A DNA stretch of 21,224 nucleotides from an uncultured Collinsella sp. (GTDB lineage Bacteria > Actinomycetota > Coriobacteriia > Coriobacteriales > Coriobacteriaceae): assembly GCA_958445895.1 (NCBI GenBank), contig CAUCTV010000021.1, positions 1-21,224 on the forward strand, in the 5' to 3' direction. The notes under the pieces were generated by a model. It searched no databases and had not been told where the DNA came from. It saw only the letters and a program-made list of their open reading frames with translations. How positions within the stretch are numbered: position 1 is the stretch's first letter; every line of letters begins with the position of its first letter. The translations under genes were made by a program, and so were the position numbers. This document shows positions 14,481-21,224 of this stretch, in pieces.

Positions 14481-14505
14481 AGGTGTTACACAGTATACTA
14501 CGAAA
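14463..14505. promoter_or_regulatory. Probable PadR operator
   Basis: TACTAT (14463-14468) and ATAGTA (14476-14481) form an inverted repeat that covers the -10 box and spacer. An overlapping ATACT-ATGTGT / ACACAGTAT pair extends it into the leader. PadR-family repressors commonly bind such palindromes in their own promoters, so autorepression is likely; binding is inferred. Confidence 0.5.
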
Positions 14506-14517
14506 GGAGGTGTGCGG

Positions 14518-14838
14518 ATGGAGGCACAGATGAAGCGCGGCTTCCTCGAGGCCTGCGTGCTCGCGGCCGTCTCGGGCGAGGAATCCTACGGCTATCAGAT
14601 CGTGAAGGACGTGCCCGCGAGTATGGGGCTCACGGAATCCACGCTCTATCCGTTGCTCAAGCGCCTGGAGAAGGCGGGCTGCATCACCGCGCGCTCCGCC
14701 GAACACAACGGGCGGCTGCGGAGGTACTACCGCATCACGGACGCCGGGCGCGAGCGTATCGCCGAGTTCCTCGCCGAATGGCCATCCGTGCAGGAGATCT
14801 ACCGTTACGTGGAGGGGGCGCACCATGACGCGCGATGA
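14518..14838 (+). CDS. PadR-family transcriptional regulator
   Basis: The 106-residue protein is a short PadR winged-helix regulator. YGYQIVKDV, then TESTLYPLLKRLEKAGCI form the helix-turn-helix and wing, followed by the RRYYRITDAGRERI segment and a short C-terminal helix for dimerisation. Such regulators usually repress their own operon and respond to antibiotics, phenolic acids or envelope stress; the ligand here is unknown. The ATG at 14518 follows GGAGG by 7 bases; the frame continues upstream to 14452, but that would include the promoter. The next gene overlaps it by 14 bases, so it is co-translated. This PadR-HAAS arrangement is common in Gram-positives. Confidence 0.9.
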   Translation: MEAQMKRGFLEACVLAAVSGEESYGYQIVKDVPASMGLTESTLYPLLKRLEKAGCITARSAEHNGRLRRYYRITDAGRERIAEFLAEWPSVQEIYRYVEGAHHDAR

Positions 14839-15457
14839 GTTCTTGAACCGGCTGGGCGAGCTTCTGGCCTGCCTGCCGGCAGATCAGGTAAAGGAAACGC
14901 AGGAGTTCTACGCGGAGGCCATCGCCGACCGTATGGAGGACGGCATGACGGAGGCCGAGGCTGTGGCCGCCATGGGCACGCCCGGTGAGGTCGCCGAGGC
15001 AACGCTCGACGAACTGCCCGCCGTGCCGCGCGCAATTGCGAGGACCAAGCGCAAGAGCACGGCGCTTCTATGGGCGCTCGCCATCGTGGGCTCTCCGGTA
15101 TGGATTCCGCTGCTGCTCGCGTTCGTCGCCGTTGCCGCTGCAGTCTACATCTGTATTTGGGTTCTTGCGCTCTGCGTGTGGATCGTGGCCGCGGCATTCG
15201 GGGGCGCGGGCCTGGTAGGGCTCCTGTTCGCCGTGGACGGTATCATTATCGGGCATGTTCCGTACGTTTTGGCCTCGATGGGAATGGGATTCGCTTCCAT
15301 CGGTGTGGCGCTCCTCACGGGAGCCGGCGCCTGGACGGCGTCCAAGCAGATCGCGTGCCTCTCTGCCCTTTGGGCGAAGAAAGCCGTTTCGCCCTTCTGG
15401 AAAGATCGAGGCAATAAGAGCCGCATGGGCGCTGAAGCGGCGCCGCTCACGGCATAG
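14825..15457 (+). CDS. DUF1700 (HAAS-domain) membrane protein
   Basis: The first 65 residues form a HAAS-type helical domain (MTRDEFLNRLGELLACLPADQ, then a second helix pair with MGTPGEVAEATLDEL), and three or four hydrophobic segments fill about residues 80-175, ending in a positively charged tail. The 210-residue size fits the family. HAAS proteins are often encoded between a PadR regulator and a DUF4097 protein and are thought to sense or regulate something at the membrane, though their biochemistry is little known. A GGGGG site precedes the ATG. The start overlaps padR by 14 bases, and the next gene begins 14 bases after its stop, so all three form one operon. Confidence 0.85.
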   Translation: MTRDEFLNRLGELLACLPADQVKETQEFYAEAIADRMEDGMTEAEAVAAMGTPGEVAEATLDELPAVPRAIARTKRKSTALLWALAIVGSPVWIPLLLAFVAVAAAVYICIWVLALCVWIVAAAFGGAGLVGLLFAVDGIIIGHVPYVLASMGMGFASIGVALLTGAGAWTASKQIACLSALWAKKAVSPFWKDRGNKSRMGAEAAPLTA

Positions 15458-15471
15458 GAAGGAGTGCAAAC

Positions 15472-15735
15472 ATGTCCAGCATAAAAAAGATTTACCTTGC
15501 CGTAGCGGGTGGGCTTGTTGCCACGGGGCTCGTCCTGGCTGCTATCGGATTTGTGGCCTCCGGCTTTAACCTCGCTGTGTTCAACACGCAGATCGACCTG
15601 CGCGATGACACCATCATTCTGGGTGGTGTTGAAATAGACGACCCGACAGGGCTTCCATTCATCGAGCAGCTTGCCGAGGTCGGCGAGATCCATATTGGAT
15701 CTGCAACGACTGGTTCGTCTTCTCCTCGCAAATGA
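15472..15735 (+). pseudogene. Truncated DUF4097-type protein
   Basis: The ORF of 87 codons follows an AAGGAG site. It starts with a short basic stretch and a hydrophobic signal-anchor (about residues 7-30), then a beta-type stretch ending in IGSATTGSSSPRK. The DUF4097 beta-helix proteins that normally follow PadR-HAAS pairs are much longer (roughly 250 or more residues), so this copy looks cut short. Beyond its stop the sequence becomes unrelated and then reaches the REP-like repeat at 15813, which suggests a rearrangement removed the rest. It could instead be a genuine small membrane protein. Confidence 0.5.
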
Positions 15736-15800
15736 TCGAGCTCGTAGCAGCCATCCCCCTTCGGGCACACCACGACGGGCGTGAGCACGCCGCACTCGGA
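15736..15800 (-). pseudogene. Possible ParB-like coding fragment
   Basis: On the minus strand the reading SECGVLTPVVVCPKGDGCYEL resembles the start of the ParB nuclease-like domain (a GVLTPVVV stretch followed by G-YELIAGERR in family members). It breaks down after about 20 residues, next to the truncated DUF4097 ORF, and no full gene is present. It may be a remnant, or chance similarity; low confidence. Confidence 0.25.
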
Positions 15801-15812
15801 GCCTTTTGACCT

Positions 15813-15899
15813 AGTCATTGGGGACGTTCTTAAACGACTAGTCATTCAAGAACGTCCCCAATGACTACCGGCAGAAAAGGAACGTCCCCAAGTGTCACC
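15813..15899. repeat. REP-like repeats right of the PadR module
   Basis: AGTCATTGGGGACGTTCTT (15813-15831) and its exact complement (15848-15866) form a 19-bp perfect inverted repeat with a 16-base loop. A further unit, AAGGAACGTCCCCAAGTGTC, follows at 15877. Both units recur at 14346-14414. Such palindromes are typical of REP elements moved by TnpA-REP proteins; no such gene is in the window. Confidence 0.7.
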
Positions 15900-15984
15900 C
15901 CCATGTGCCAGCGACAACGGCAACGCCGACGTTTTGGCAATGTCAGCGAGCGAGCCGCATTTGAGACAAGGTGACGTGAAACGA

Positions 15985-16013
15985 AAGGGCGCTGACCTTC
16001 TGGTCGCGCCCTT
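15985..16013 (-). terminator. Terminator of the liv operon
   Basis: On the minus strand, AAGGGCGC-GACC (16002-16013) pairs with GGTC-GCGCCCTT (15985-15997, one bulged base) around AGAA, followed by TCGTTTC. It lies about 80 bases after the livF stop. The T-run is interrupted. Confidence 0.65.
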
Positions 16014-16063
16014 GAAGTTGAACGTCAGATTGTCCAAATGCGGCCCGCGCAGCGTCGACTGGT

Positions 16064-16085
16064 CCGCCGTTCGGTAGAACGGCGG
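16064..16085 (-). repeat. Hairpin just after livF
   Basis: CCGCCGTTC (16064-16072) and GAACGGCGG (16077-16085) form a perfect 9-bp stem with a 4-base loop, 7 bases after the livF stop. No T-run follows on the minus strand, so it is more likely an mRNA-stabilising hairpin than a terminator. Confidence 0.5.
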
Positions 16086-16091
16086 AACCTC

Positions 16092-16805
16092 CTAGCCTCC
16101 GAGATATGCCTTACGGACGTTATCGTCGTGCAGTAGCTCTTGGCCGGTGCCAGTCATGGTGATCTTGCCGGTCTCGAGTACGTAGCCGCGCGTGGCGATC
16201 GAGAGCGCCATCTGCGCGTTCTGCTCGACCAGAAGCACCGTGGTGCCGGCCTTGTGCAGGTCCTCGACAATCTGGAAGATCTGCTCAATCAGAATCGGCG
16301 CCAGGCCCATGGAAGGCTCGTCGAGCATGAGCAGCTTGGGGTTACTCATAAGGGCGCGACCCATAACGAGCATCTGCTGCTCGCCGCCCGAAAGGGTGCC
16401 GGCGACTTGGCGACGACGCTCCTTAAGGCGAGGGAACTGCTCGTAGACGCGCTCAAGGCCCGGAGCCACCGTGGACTTGGGCTGTGTATAGGCGCCCATT
16501 TCCAGGTTCTCCTCGACCGTCATCTGCAAAAAGGCGCGACGGCCCTCGGGGACCTGAGCCAGGCCCTTGCCCACCAGCTTGTCAGCCGGCGTATGGGTAA
16601 TGTCCTCGCCCATAAACTTGATGGAGCCGGTCTTGGAGCGCAGCAGGCCCGAGACGGTCTTAAGCGTCGTGGACTTGCCGGCGCCGTTCGCGCCGATCAA
16701 GGCCACAATCTCGCCCTCGTTGACGTTAAAGGAGATGTCCTTGATGGCGTGGATTGCGCCGTACCAGACGTTGATGTTGTAGACGGAAAGCATCGGCTCT
16801 GCCAT
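16092..16805 (-). CDS. livF: Branched-chain amino-acid ABC transporter ATPase
   Basis: This is one of the two ATPases that power leucine/isoleucine/valine import. The 237-residue protein has Walker A GANGAGKS (38-45), the QVPEGRRAF region typical of LivF, signature LSGGE (138-142) and Walker B LLMLDEP (158-164). It sits on the cytosolic side and pairs with LivG. The ATG follows the livG stop directly (TAAATG), with GGGGGAG just before, so translation is coupled. It is the last gene of the liv operon and is followed by two hairpins. LivF is the better name than LivG because of its size and the LivF-type motifs; livF follows livG in this gene order. Confidence 0.94.
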   Translation of the reverse strand: MAEPMLSVYNINVWYGAIHAIKDISFNVNEGEIVALIGANGAGKSTTLKTVSGLLRSKTGSIKFMGEDITHTPADKLVGKGLAQVPEGRRAFLQMTVEENLEMGAYTQPKSTVAPGLERVYEQFPRLKERRRQVAGTLSGGEQQMLVMGRALMSNPKLLMLDEPSMGLAPILIEQIFQIVEDLHKAGTTVLLVEQNAQMALSIATRGYVLETGKITMTGTGQELLHDDNVRKAYLGG

Positions 16806-17666
16806 TTAGTTCTCCCCCTTATCCTGCTTGCCCAGATATGCCTCGATAACAGCGTCGTTGTTCTGAATTTCCTCGGCCGTGCCCTTGGCGATGACCTTGC
16901 CAAAGTTAAGCACGCAGATGCCCTCGCAGATGTTCATGACGAGCGACATATCGTGCTCGATCAGCATGATGGCAATGCCAAAGGTGTCGCGGATCTTTAC
17001 GATGTTCGCCATGAGCTCCGCGGTCTCGGACGGATTCATGCCGGCGGCAGGCTCGTCAAGCAGCAGCAGCTTGGGGTTGGTGGCAAGCGCACGGACGATC
17101 TCCAGGCGACGCTGGGCGCCGTAAGGCAGCGAGCCGGCCTGCTCGTTTGCCAGATGCTCCATATCAAAGATGGACAGCAGCTCCATGGCGCGCTCATGGG
17201 CGGCCTTCTCGTGCTTCCAATACGTCGGCAGGCGTAGCACGCCCTCAAAACCGGAGTAGCGCTCCTGGTTGTGCAGACCGACTTTTACGTTATCCTCCAC
17301 CGTCATGGTGTTAAACAGGCGGATGTTTTGGAAGGTGCGAGCGATGCCCATGCGGTTGACCTGGTAGACGGACTTGCCCGAGGTGTCCTCGCCGTCGAGC
17401 AGGATGGTGCCGTGCGTGGGCTGATACACCTTGGTAAGCAGGTTGAAGACCGTGGTCTTGCCGGCACCATTGGGGCCGATCAGACCGGCGATCTCGGTCT
17501 TGCCGATGGTCAGGCTAAAGTCGTCGACCGCTTTGAGGCCGCCGAACTCAATGCCCAGGTGGATGCACTCGAGCGCCGGGCGATGGCCCAGGTCGCGATC
17601 GGGAACAATGGCGCCAGAAGGATACGGGACCATCTTGCCCTTGTTGAACTCAAACTTACTGGACAT
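16806..17666 (-). CDS. livG: Branched-chain amino-acid ABC transporter ATPase
   Basis: The second ATPase of the importer, 286 residues. Walker A is GPNGAGKT (64-71), the signature-like YGAQRRLEI is at about 182-190, Walker B is LLLLDEP around 200-206, and His238 (MLIEHDM) is the switch histidine. The RTFQNIRLFNTMTVEDNV stretch and the ABC-tail with its RDTFG-linked helix are typical of LivG. About 30 extra N-terminal residues precede the ATPase core. GGAGGT sits 8 bases before the ATG. It overlaps livM by 11 bases and touches livF, so the operon is tightly coupled. Confidence 0.95.
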   Translation of the reverse strand: MSSKFEFNKGKMVPYPSGAIVPDRDLGHRPALECIHLGIEFGGLKAVDDFSLTIGKTEIAGLIGPNGAGKTTVFNLLTKVYQPTHGTILLDGEDTSGKSVYQVNRMGIARTFQNIRLFNTMTVEDNVKVGLHNQERYSGFEGVLRLPTYWKHEKAAHERAMELLSIFDMEHLANEQAGSLPYGAQRRLEIVRALATNPKLLLLDEPAAGMNPSETAELMANIVKIRDTFGIAIMLIEHDMSLVMNICEGICVLNFGKVIAKGTAEEIQNNDAVIEAYLGKQDKGEN

Positions 17667-18735
17667 CGGCTGTCACCTCCTTCTTGGGAGCAAAACGATC
17701 CTTAATACGTGCAAAAAACGCCTTGAGTTGCGGATTGTTGGTAAAGACCATGACCAGAATCAACACGATGGCGTAGATGAGCATGCGGTAGTCCGAGAAC
17801 TGGCGAAGCAGCTCGGGCAGCACCGTGAGCAGCGCCGCCGCGATGACGGAACCGCGCATATTGCCCAGACCACCCAGGACCACGAACACCAGGATGAGGA
17901 TCGACGTGTTGAAGTCGAACTTGGTGGCGGAGAGCTGCGAGAAGTTACCGCCGAAGAGAGCTCCGGCAGCACCGGCGAGGGCAGCGGAAACCACGAAGGC
18001 GATCATGCGGTACTCGGTGACGGAGATGCCTACGGACTCGGCTGCAATCTTGTTATCGCGCACGGCCATAATGGCACGGCCGGTACGGCTGCGAACCAGG
18101 TTGAGCACGATCACGAGCGCAACCATAACCAGGATGGCACCGGCGAGGAAGGTCGAGTACGTCGACACGCCCGAGGCGCCCTGGGCGCCCTTGATGATGG
18201 CGGTGCCGTCCTCGAGCAGGTGCAGGTCGTCGATCGTGGAGTTACCCGTGATGTTAAAGATCACGTGCAGACCGCGGGAGTCGACGCCCACGATAAGGCA
18301 GGTAACGATCTCTTTGATAATCTCGCCAAAAGCCAAAGTCACGATGGCCAGGTAGTCACCGCTCAGGCGAAGGACCGGGATGCCGATCAAAAAGCCCAGG
18401 ATGGCGGCAGCGATGGCGCCGACCACAATGCTGATGGCCAGGCGAATGGGATCGGAGGGAACGGCGCTCTCGAGGGCGACGGCGGTAACGATGCCCGTAT
18501 AGGCGCCGACGCTCATAAAGCCCGCGTGGCCCAGCGACAAGTCGCCCGCGATGCCGACGACGAGGTTGAGCGAGATGGCCATAACGATGTAGGCCGTGAT
18601 GGGGACCAGCTGACCGGCGATCATGCGCGGGATCATATGGTTGGACTGCATAAAGAACACGATGGCGAATGCCACAAGGCACATGGCGTACGTGACAAAG
18701 TCGTGACGCGTCTGCTTGTCTTTAAGGAACTTCAT
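17656..18735 (-). CDS. livM: Branched-chain amino-acid ABC transporter permease LivM
   Basis: The 359-residue membrane protein forms half of the transport channel. It has about nine or ten hydrophobic helices, the GDLSLGHAGFMSVGAYT motif (64-80) shared by LivM/LivH-type permeases, and a cytosolic loop near AALAGAAGALFGG that probably contacts the ATPases. It ends in a charged tail. The ATG at 18735 has AGGTG 6 bases upstream; an in-frame GTG at 18744 would add three residues and directly follows the livH stop. The stop overlaps livG by 11 bases. Family assignment is clear. Confidence 0.93.
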   Translation of the reverse strand: MKFLKDKQTRHDFVTYAMCLVAFAIVFFMQSNHMIPRMIAGQLVPITAYIVMAISLNLVVGIAGDLSLGHAGFMSVGAYTGIVTAVALESAVPSDPIRLAISIVVGAIAAAILGFLIGIPVLRLSGDYLAIVTLAFGEIIKEIVTCLIVGVDSRGLHVIFNITGNSTIDDLHLLEDGTAIIKGAQGASGVSTYSTFLAGAILVMVALVIVLNLVRSRTGRAIMAVRDNKIAAESVGISVTEYRMIAFVVSAALAGAAGALFGGNFSQLSATKFDFNTSILILVFVVLGGLGNMRGSVIAAALLTVLPELLRQFSDYRMLIYAIVLILVMVFTNNPQLKAFFARIKDRFAPKKEVTADVQ

Positions 18736-18744
18736 AGCGCTCAC

Positions 18745-19626
18745 CTACACCTTCTCGGGGACGTACTTGCCCAAGAGGCCGGCAGGCTTGACGAGCAGGA
18801 CGATAATCAGAACACCAAAGACGATGGAGTTGGCAAGACTCGTGGAAATGTAGGCCTGGGCCATCGCCTCGATGATACCGATGAGAATGCCGCCGACAAA
18901 GGCACCGGGAATGGAGCCGATGCCGCCGAAGACAGCAGCGTCGAAAGCCTTGATGCCGGGCATGGCGCCCGTGGTGGGCTGCAGCACCGGCGAGTAGGAG
19001 CACAGGAGCACGCCGGCGATAGCGGCAAGCGCCGAGCCGATGGCAAAGGTCATCGAAATAGTGCGATTGACGTTGATGCCCATGAGCTGAGCGGCGGCCT
19101 TGTCCTCGGATACGGCACGCATGGCCTTGCCCATCTTGGTCTTACCTGTAAAGAACATCAGACCGGCCATGATGACCAGGCAGGCGAGGATGGTGACGAG
19201 CGATACGGCGCTCACGTTGTACTTGGCCAAGAACTCCGGCACCGGGAAGGTGACGAGCGAAGTAAAGTTCTTGGGCGTGGCGCCCCACAGGAGCTGCGCG
19301 GCATTCTGCAGGAAGTAGGACACGCCGATAGCCGTGATCAAAACGGCCAGCGGGCCCGCCTGGCGCAGCGGCTTATAGGCCAGGCCCTCAATGAGAACAC
19401 CGAGAACCGTGCAGACCGCACAAGAGAGAATTACAGATGCCCAGCCCGGGAGGCCGAGATATGACGTGGCGCAGAACGAGACATAGGCACCGACCATGAT
19501 GACGTCGCCGTGAGCGAAGTTGAGCATCTTGGCGATACCGTAGACCATGGTGTAGCCCAACGCGATGATGGCGTAGACGCTGCCCATGGACAGGCCGTTG
19601 ACCAGGTATTGGATAAAGACCGTCAT
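18745..19626 (-). CDS. livH: Branched-chain amino-acid ABC transporter permease LivH
   Basis: The 293-residue protein is the other channel subunit, with about eight membrane helices. GYTMVYGIAKMLNFAHGDVIMVGAYVS (from about residue 24) is the classic LivH pattern, with conserved NFAHGD at 36-41. The frame runs further upstream to 19719, but the family N-terminus MTVFIQYLVNGL starts at 19626, about 8-9 bases after GGGGG. It is separated from livK by 139 bases that carry two hairpins, and livM starts within about 10 bases of its stop. Identification is strong. Confidence 0.94.
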   Translation of the reverse strand: MTVFIQYLVNGLSMGSVYAIIALGYTMVYGIAKMLNFAHGDVIMVGAYVSFCATSYLGLPGWASVILSCAVCTVLGVLIEGLAYKPLRQAGPLAVLITAIGVSYFLQNAAQLLWGATPKNFTSLVTFPVPEFLAKYNVSAVSLVTILACLVIMAGLMFFTGKTKMGKAMRAVSEDKAAAQLMGINVNRTISMTFAIGSALAAIAGVLLCSYSPVLQPTTGAMPGIKAFDAAVFGGIGSIPGAFVGGILIGIIEAMAQAYISTSLANSIVFGVLIIVLLVKPAGLLGKYVPEKV

Positions 19627-19672
19627 GTTCCACATCCCCCTTTCGAATAGGTTTCCAGTTGATGTATGAAAC

Positions 19673-19692
19673 AGGGACGTTACATCGTCCCT
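19673..19692 (-). promoter_or_regulatory. livH leader hairpin
   Basis: AGGGACG and CGTCCCT (7 bp, 6-base loop) lie in the livK-livH gap, followed on the minus strand by GTTTC. It may be a weak terminator. Confidence 0.4.
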
Positions 19693-19703
19693 AGATACCA
19701 AGC

Positions 19704-19733
19704 AAGCAGGGAAGGCCAAAACCTCCCCTGCTT
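19704..19733 (-). promoter_or_regulatory. Long hairpin after livK
   Basis: AAGCAGGGAAGG (19704-19715) pairs with CCTCCCCTGCTT (19722-19733), 12 bp with one G-U on the minus strand. It follows the livK stop by about 30 bases without a T-run. It may protect the livK message, which would make binding protein more abundant than permease. Confidence 0.55.
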
Positions 19734-19765
19734 GGGATCAAAACCGCTCTATATAAGGCGGCCTA

Positions 19766-20953
19766 TTAGGCCTGTACGTACTTGCCGTCGGTGATGACGT
19801 ACGCCGTCGGGTCCTTCTGGACCTGACCCTTGTCGTTCCAGGAGAGCTTGCCGGTCAGGCCGTCAACAGTAATGTTGCGCATAGCCTCGGGAAGCTTCTC
19901 GGCAACCTCGGTGGGGTCGGCGTCGACGCCCAGGCCGGCCTCCTTGAGAGCCTCGACCACAGCATGCACGCCGTCGTAGGCGTCGGCGGCAAACTGGTCG
20001 GGGGTATCGCCGTACTTATCCTTGTAGGCGTTGACGAAGTCGGCGTTCTTCTCGTCGTCGGCGGAGAACGGGGTCATGAGCAGCAGACCCTCGGCAAGAG
20101 AGGTGTCGAAGCCCTCAACGCCCAGGATGCCGTCCATGCCGTCGCAGCCCATCATCTTGACGTCGTAGCCCATGTCCTTGGCGTTCTTGAGCAGGACGGA
20201 CGCCGGCGTGTAGTAGATCGGCGCAAAGATCATGGTGGCGCCTGCCTGCTTGGCCTTGGTCAGCTGGTTGGTAAAGCTCGTGGCGGAGTCGTCCTTAAAG
20301 GTCTCCTCGTCGACAATCTCAAGCTTAGACTTAGCGGCCTGGGCCTTAAAGGAATCTGCGATGCCCGAAGAATAGGCGTCGCCGGAGTTATAGAACAGCA
20401 CGAACTTCTCGTCCGCATACTTCTGGGCCAGGAACTTGGCAGCGTTGACGCCCTGGTTGGGGTCGGTAAAGCAAACCTGGAAGACGCAATCCTTGCCCTT
20501 GGTAACGTCCTCGGAGGACGCGGACGGGGTGATCATGAACGTCTCGGGGTCGTTGCCGCACTCGGCGGCAACGGCGACCGACGCACCCGTGGTGGTCGGA
20601 CCGACGAGGGCCTGCATGCCCCAGTCGAGCAGGGTGTTGAAGGCGTTGACGGCCTTCTCGCCGTCAGCCTGGTCGTCCTCGGCCTTGCTGACAAGCGGCA
20701 GCTCCTTAGTCGAGAAATCCTTGCAGCCAAGCTCGACAGCCTGTGTAACGGACTTGCCGTAGGACGCGTTGGCGCCGGTCAGCGGGCCGATGGTGCCGAT
20801 CTTAAACGAAGCGTCGCTCGAAGCGGAACCGCTGTCGCCGCCGTTGGAGGAGCAGCCAGCTAGAATGGACATTGCCCCCAGACCTGCTGCGCTCGCGATA
20901 ACGCTCCTGCGATTCATAACAGGGTTCAATGACTTACCGGTGAGGCTCGACAT
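19766..20953 (-). CDS. livK: Branched-chain amino-acid binding lipoprotein LivK
   Basis: The extracellular substrate-binding subunit. A signal peptide precedes a lipobox LAGC with lipidated Cys34; an NRRS stretch before the hydrophobic core slightly resembles a twin-arginine motif. From about residue 50 the FKIGTIGPLTGANASYGKSVTQAVELG stretch opens the type 1 periplasmic-binding fold (two lobes), with PSASSEDVTKG and FFNSGDAYSSG-like lobe-2 elements typical of the Leu/Ile/Val family. The ATG at 20953 has AGGAG seven or eight bases upstream; ATG at 20917 lacks a comparable site. It heads the liv operon. Ligand preference (leucine, valine, isoleucine or a short amide) cannot be read from sequence. 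Confidence 0.93.
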   Translation of the reverse strand: MSSLTGKSLNPVMNRRSVIASAAGLGAMSILAGCSSNGGDSGSASSDASFKIGTIGPLTGANASYGKSVTQAVELGCKDFSTKELPLVSKAEDDQADGEKAVNAFNTLLDWGMQALVGPTTTGASVAVAAECGNDPETFMITPSASSEDVTKGKDCVFQVCFTDPNQGVNAAKFLAQKYADEKFVLFYNSGDAYSSGIADSFKAQAAKSKLEIVDEETFKDDSATSFTNQLTKAKQAGATMIFAPIYYTPASVLLKNAKDMGYDVKMMGCDGMDGILGVEGFDTSLAEGLLLMTPFSADDEKNADFVNAYKDKYGDTPDQFAADAYDGVHAVVEALKEAGLGVDADPTEVAEKLPEAMRNITVDGLTGKLSWNDKGQVQKDPTAYVITDGKYVQA

Positions 20954-20974
20954 GCGGCTCTCCTCTCAAATCTC

Positions 20975-20995
20975 GTCGGGTTTTGATTGCCCGAC
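20975..20995 (-). promoter_or_regulatory. Hairpin before the livK ribosome site
   Basis: GTCGGG (20975-20980) and CCCGAC (20990-20995) form a 6-bp stem with a 9-base loop in the livK 5' leader, close to its Shine-Dalgarno. It might modulate translation. Confidence 0.4.
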
Positions 20996-21041
20996 AGGCC
21001 ATCCTTCGCCGTGTTTGGCGTTCGCAAAATAGTAGACGCTT

Positions 21042-21069
21042 TAGTTAGGAAAAGTGGCGATTATTTCAA
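21042..21069 (-). promoter_or_regulatory. Possible livK promoter
   Basis: TTGAAA (21064-21069) is 16 bases from TAACTA (21042-21047) on the minus strand, in the AT-rich region. The match is partial. Another promoter could lie beyond the window. Confidence 0.3.
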
Positions 21070-21086
21070 CTTTTATTTGGATTTGT

Positions 21087-21197
21087 TCATTTATCCATAG
21101 TTCTGCGTATTCCTACTGCTTTATGCAGTAATGCCACTTTATTATGTAAAAGTAATGTTTCCATTCTGTTACAAGCGTTCCCGCTCTTAATAAACAT
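21087..21197 (-). CDS. Possible leader peptide ahead of livK
   Basis: A 36-codon ORF starts with ATG at 21197, 5 bases after an AAAGGGGG site that makes a good ribosome-binding site. Its middle is rich in branched-chain residues: TLLL, VALL and AVGI within about 16 codons, several written with TTA, CTT, GTA and ATA, which should be rare in this GC-rich genome. Attenuator leader peptides of branched-chain operons have this composition. No classic terminator with a T-run follows before livK, so the AT-rich base composition may explain it. Speculative. Confidence 0.3.
   Translation of the reverse strand: MFIKSGNACNRMETLLLHNKVALLHKAVGIRRTMDK
21114..21130. promoter_or_regulatory. Operator-like palindrome upstream of livK
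   Basis: TACTGC-TTTAT-GCAGTA is a perfect 6-bp inverted repeat with a 5-base centre, in the AT-rich leader inside the possible leader ORF. It could be a regulator site or an RNA hairpin. Confidence 0.35.
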
Positions 21198-21224
21198 GGT
21201 GTCCCCCTTTTTTCGCTGGCCGCG

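Noticed and set aside
17431..19464. Long plus-strand ORF opposite livGMH
   Set aside because: It is low-complexity (His, Asp, Gly-rich) reverse-complement of membrane and ATPase genes, with no ribosome site or family match.
1..21224. CRISPR array, insertion sequence or prophage genes
   Set aside because: No regularly spaced short repeats, transposase, integrase or structural phage gene was seen in any frame.

Overview
The window looks like chromosomal DNA of a GC-rich Gram-positive bacterium, most likely an actinobacterium of class Coriobacteriia (Collinsella-like). This is an inference from moderately high GC, strong Shine-Dalgarno sites, the infC-rpmI-rplT order, a long Rel protein, a RecJ protein carrying a helicase half, and a lipoprotein-type amino-acid binding protein. 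No search was possible, so the genus is a guess. Nearly all genes lie on the minus strand, so the biological order runs from right to left.

Regions. (1) 1-410: an AT-rich edge with a doubtful partial ORF, then the terminator of the ribosomal operon. (2) 411-1790: infC-rpmI-rplT (IF-3, L35, L20), with an elaborate leader: a predicted 18-residue leader peptide overlapping a terminator-like hairpin, and an apparent AUA start codon for infC. (3) 1817-2128: tRNA-Leu(CAA) with its terminator, plus a second copy of the tRNA 3' end and its terminator 184 bp away. (4) 2168-3601: a cytosolic transglutaminase-like protein. (5) 3711-3933: a two-unit diverged repeat ending in a very long hairpin behind fba. 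(6) 3954-11450: class II aldolase fba, an MBL-fold hydrolase, bifunctional Rel, and a RecJ-helicase fusion. (7) 11451-12724: a divergent promoter region and a BASS-family transporter on the plus strand. (8) 12755-14233: a cutC/DUF4931 pair. (9) 14300-15900: a plus-strand PadR / DUF1700 (HAAS) / truncated DUF4097 module flanked on both sides by the same REP-like repeats. (10) 16064-21197: a complete branched-chain amino-acid ABC transporter operon, livK-livH-livM-livG-livF, with its AT-rich leader and terminators.

How the genes work together. Most of the window is core physiology: translation initiation and the ribosome, glycolysis, the stringent response, DNA repair and branched-chain amino-acid uptake. 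Rel senses starvation, and the Liv system imports the amino acids whose shortage triggers it, although they are not in one operon. The accessory signal is confined to the PadR module, the repeats and the tRNA duplication.

The most notable features are the infC leader (peptide ORF, embedded terminator and non-canonical start), the RecJ-helicase fusion, the paired repeats around the PadR module, and a possible leader peptide ahead of livK. No CRISPR array, intact insertion sequence, phage gene or obvious defence system was seen.
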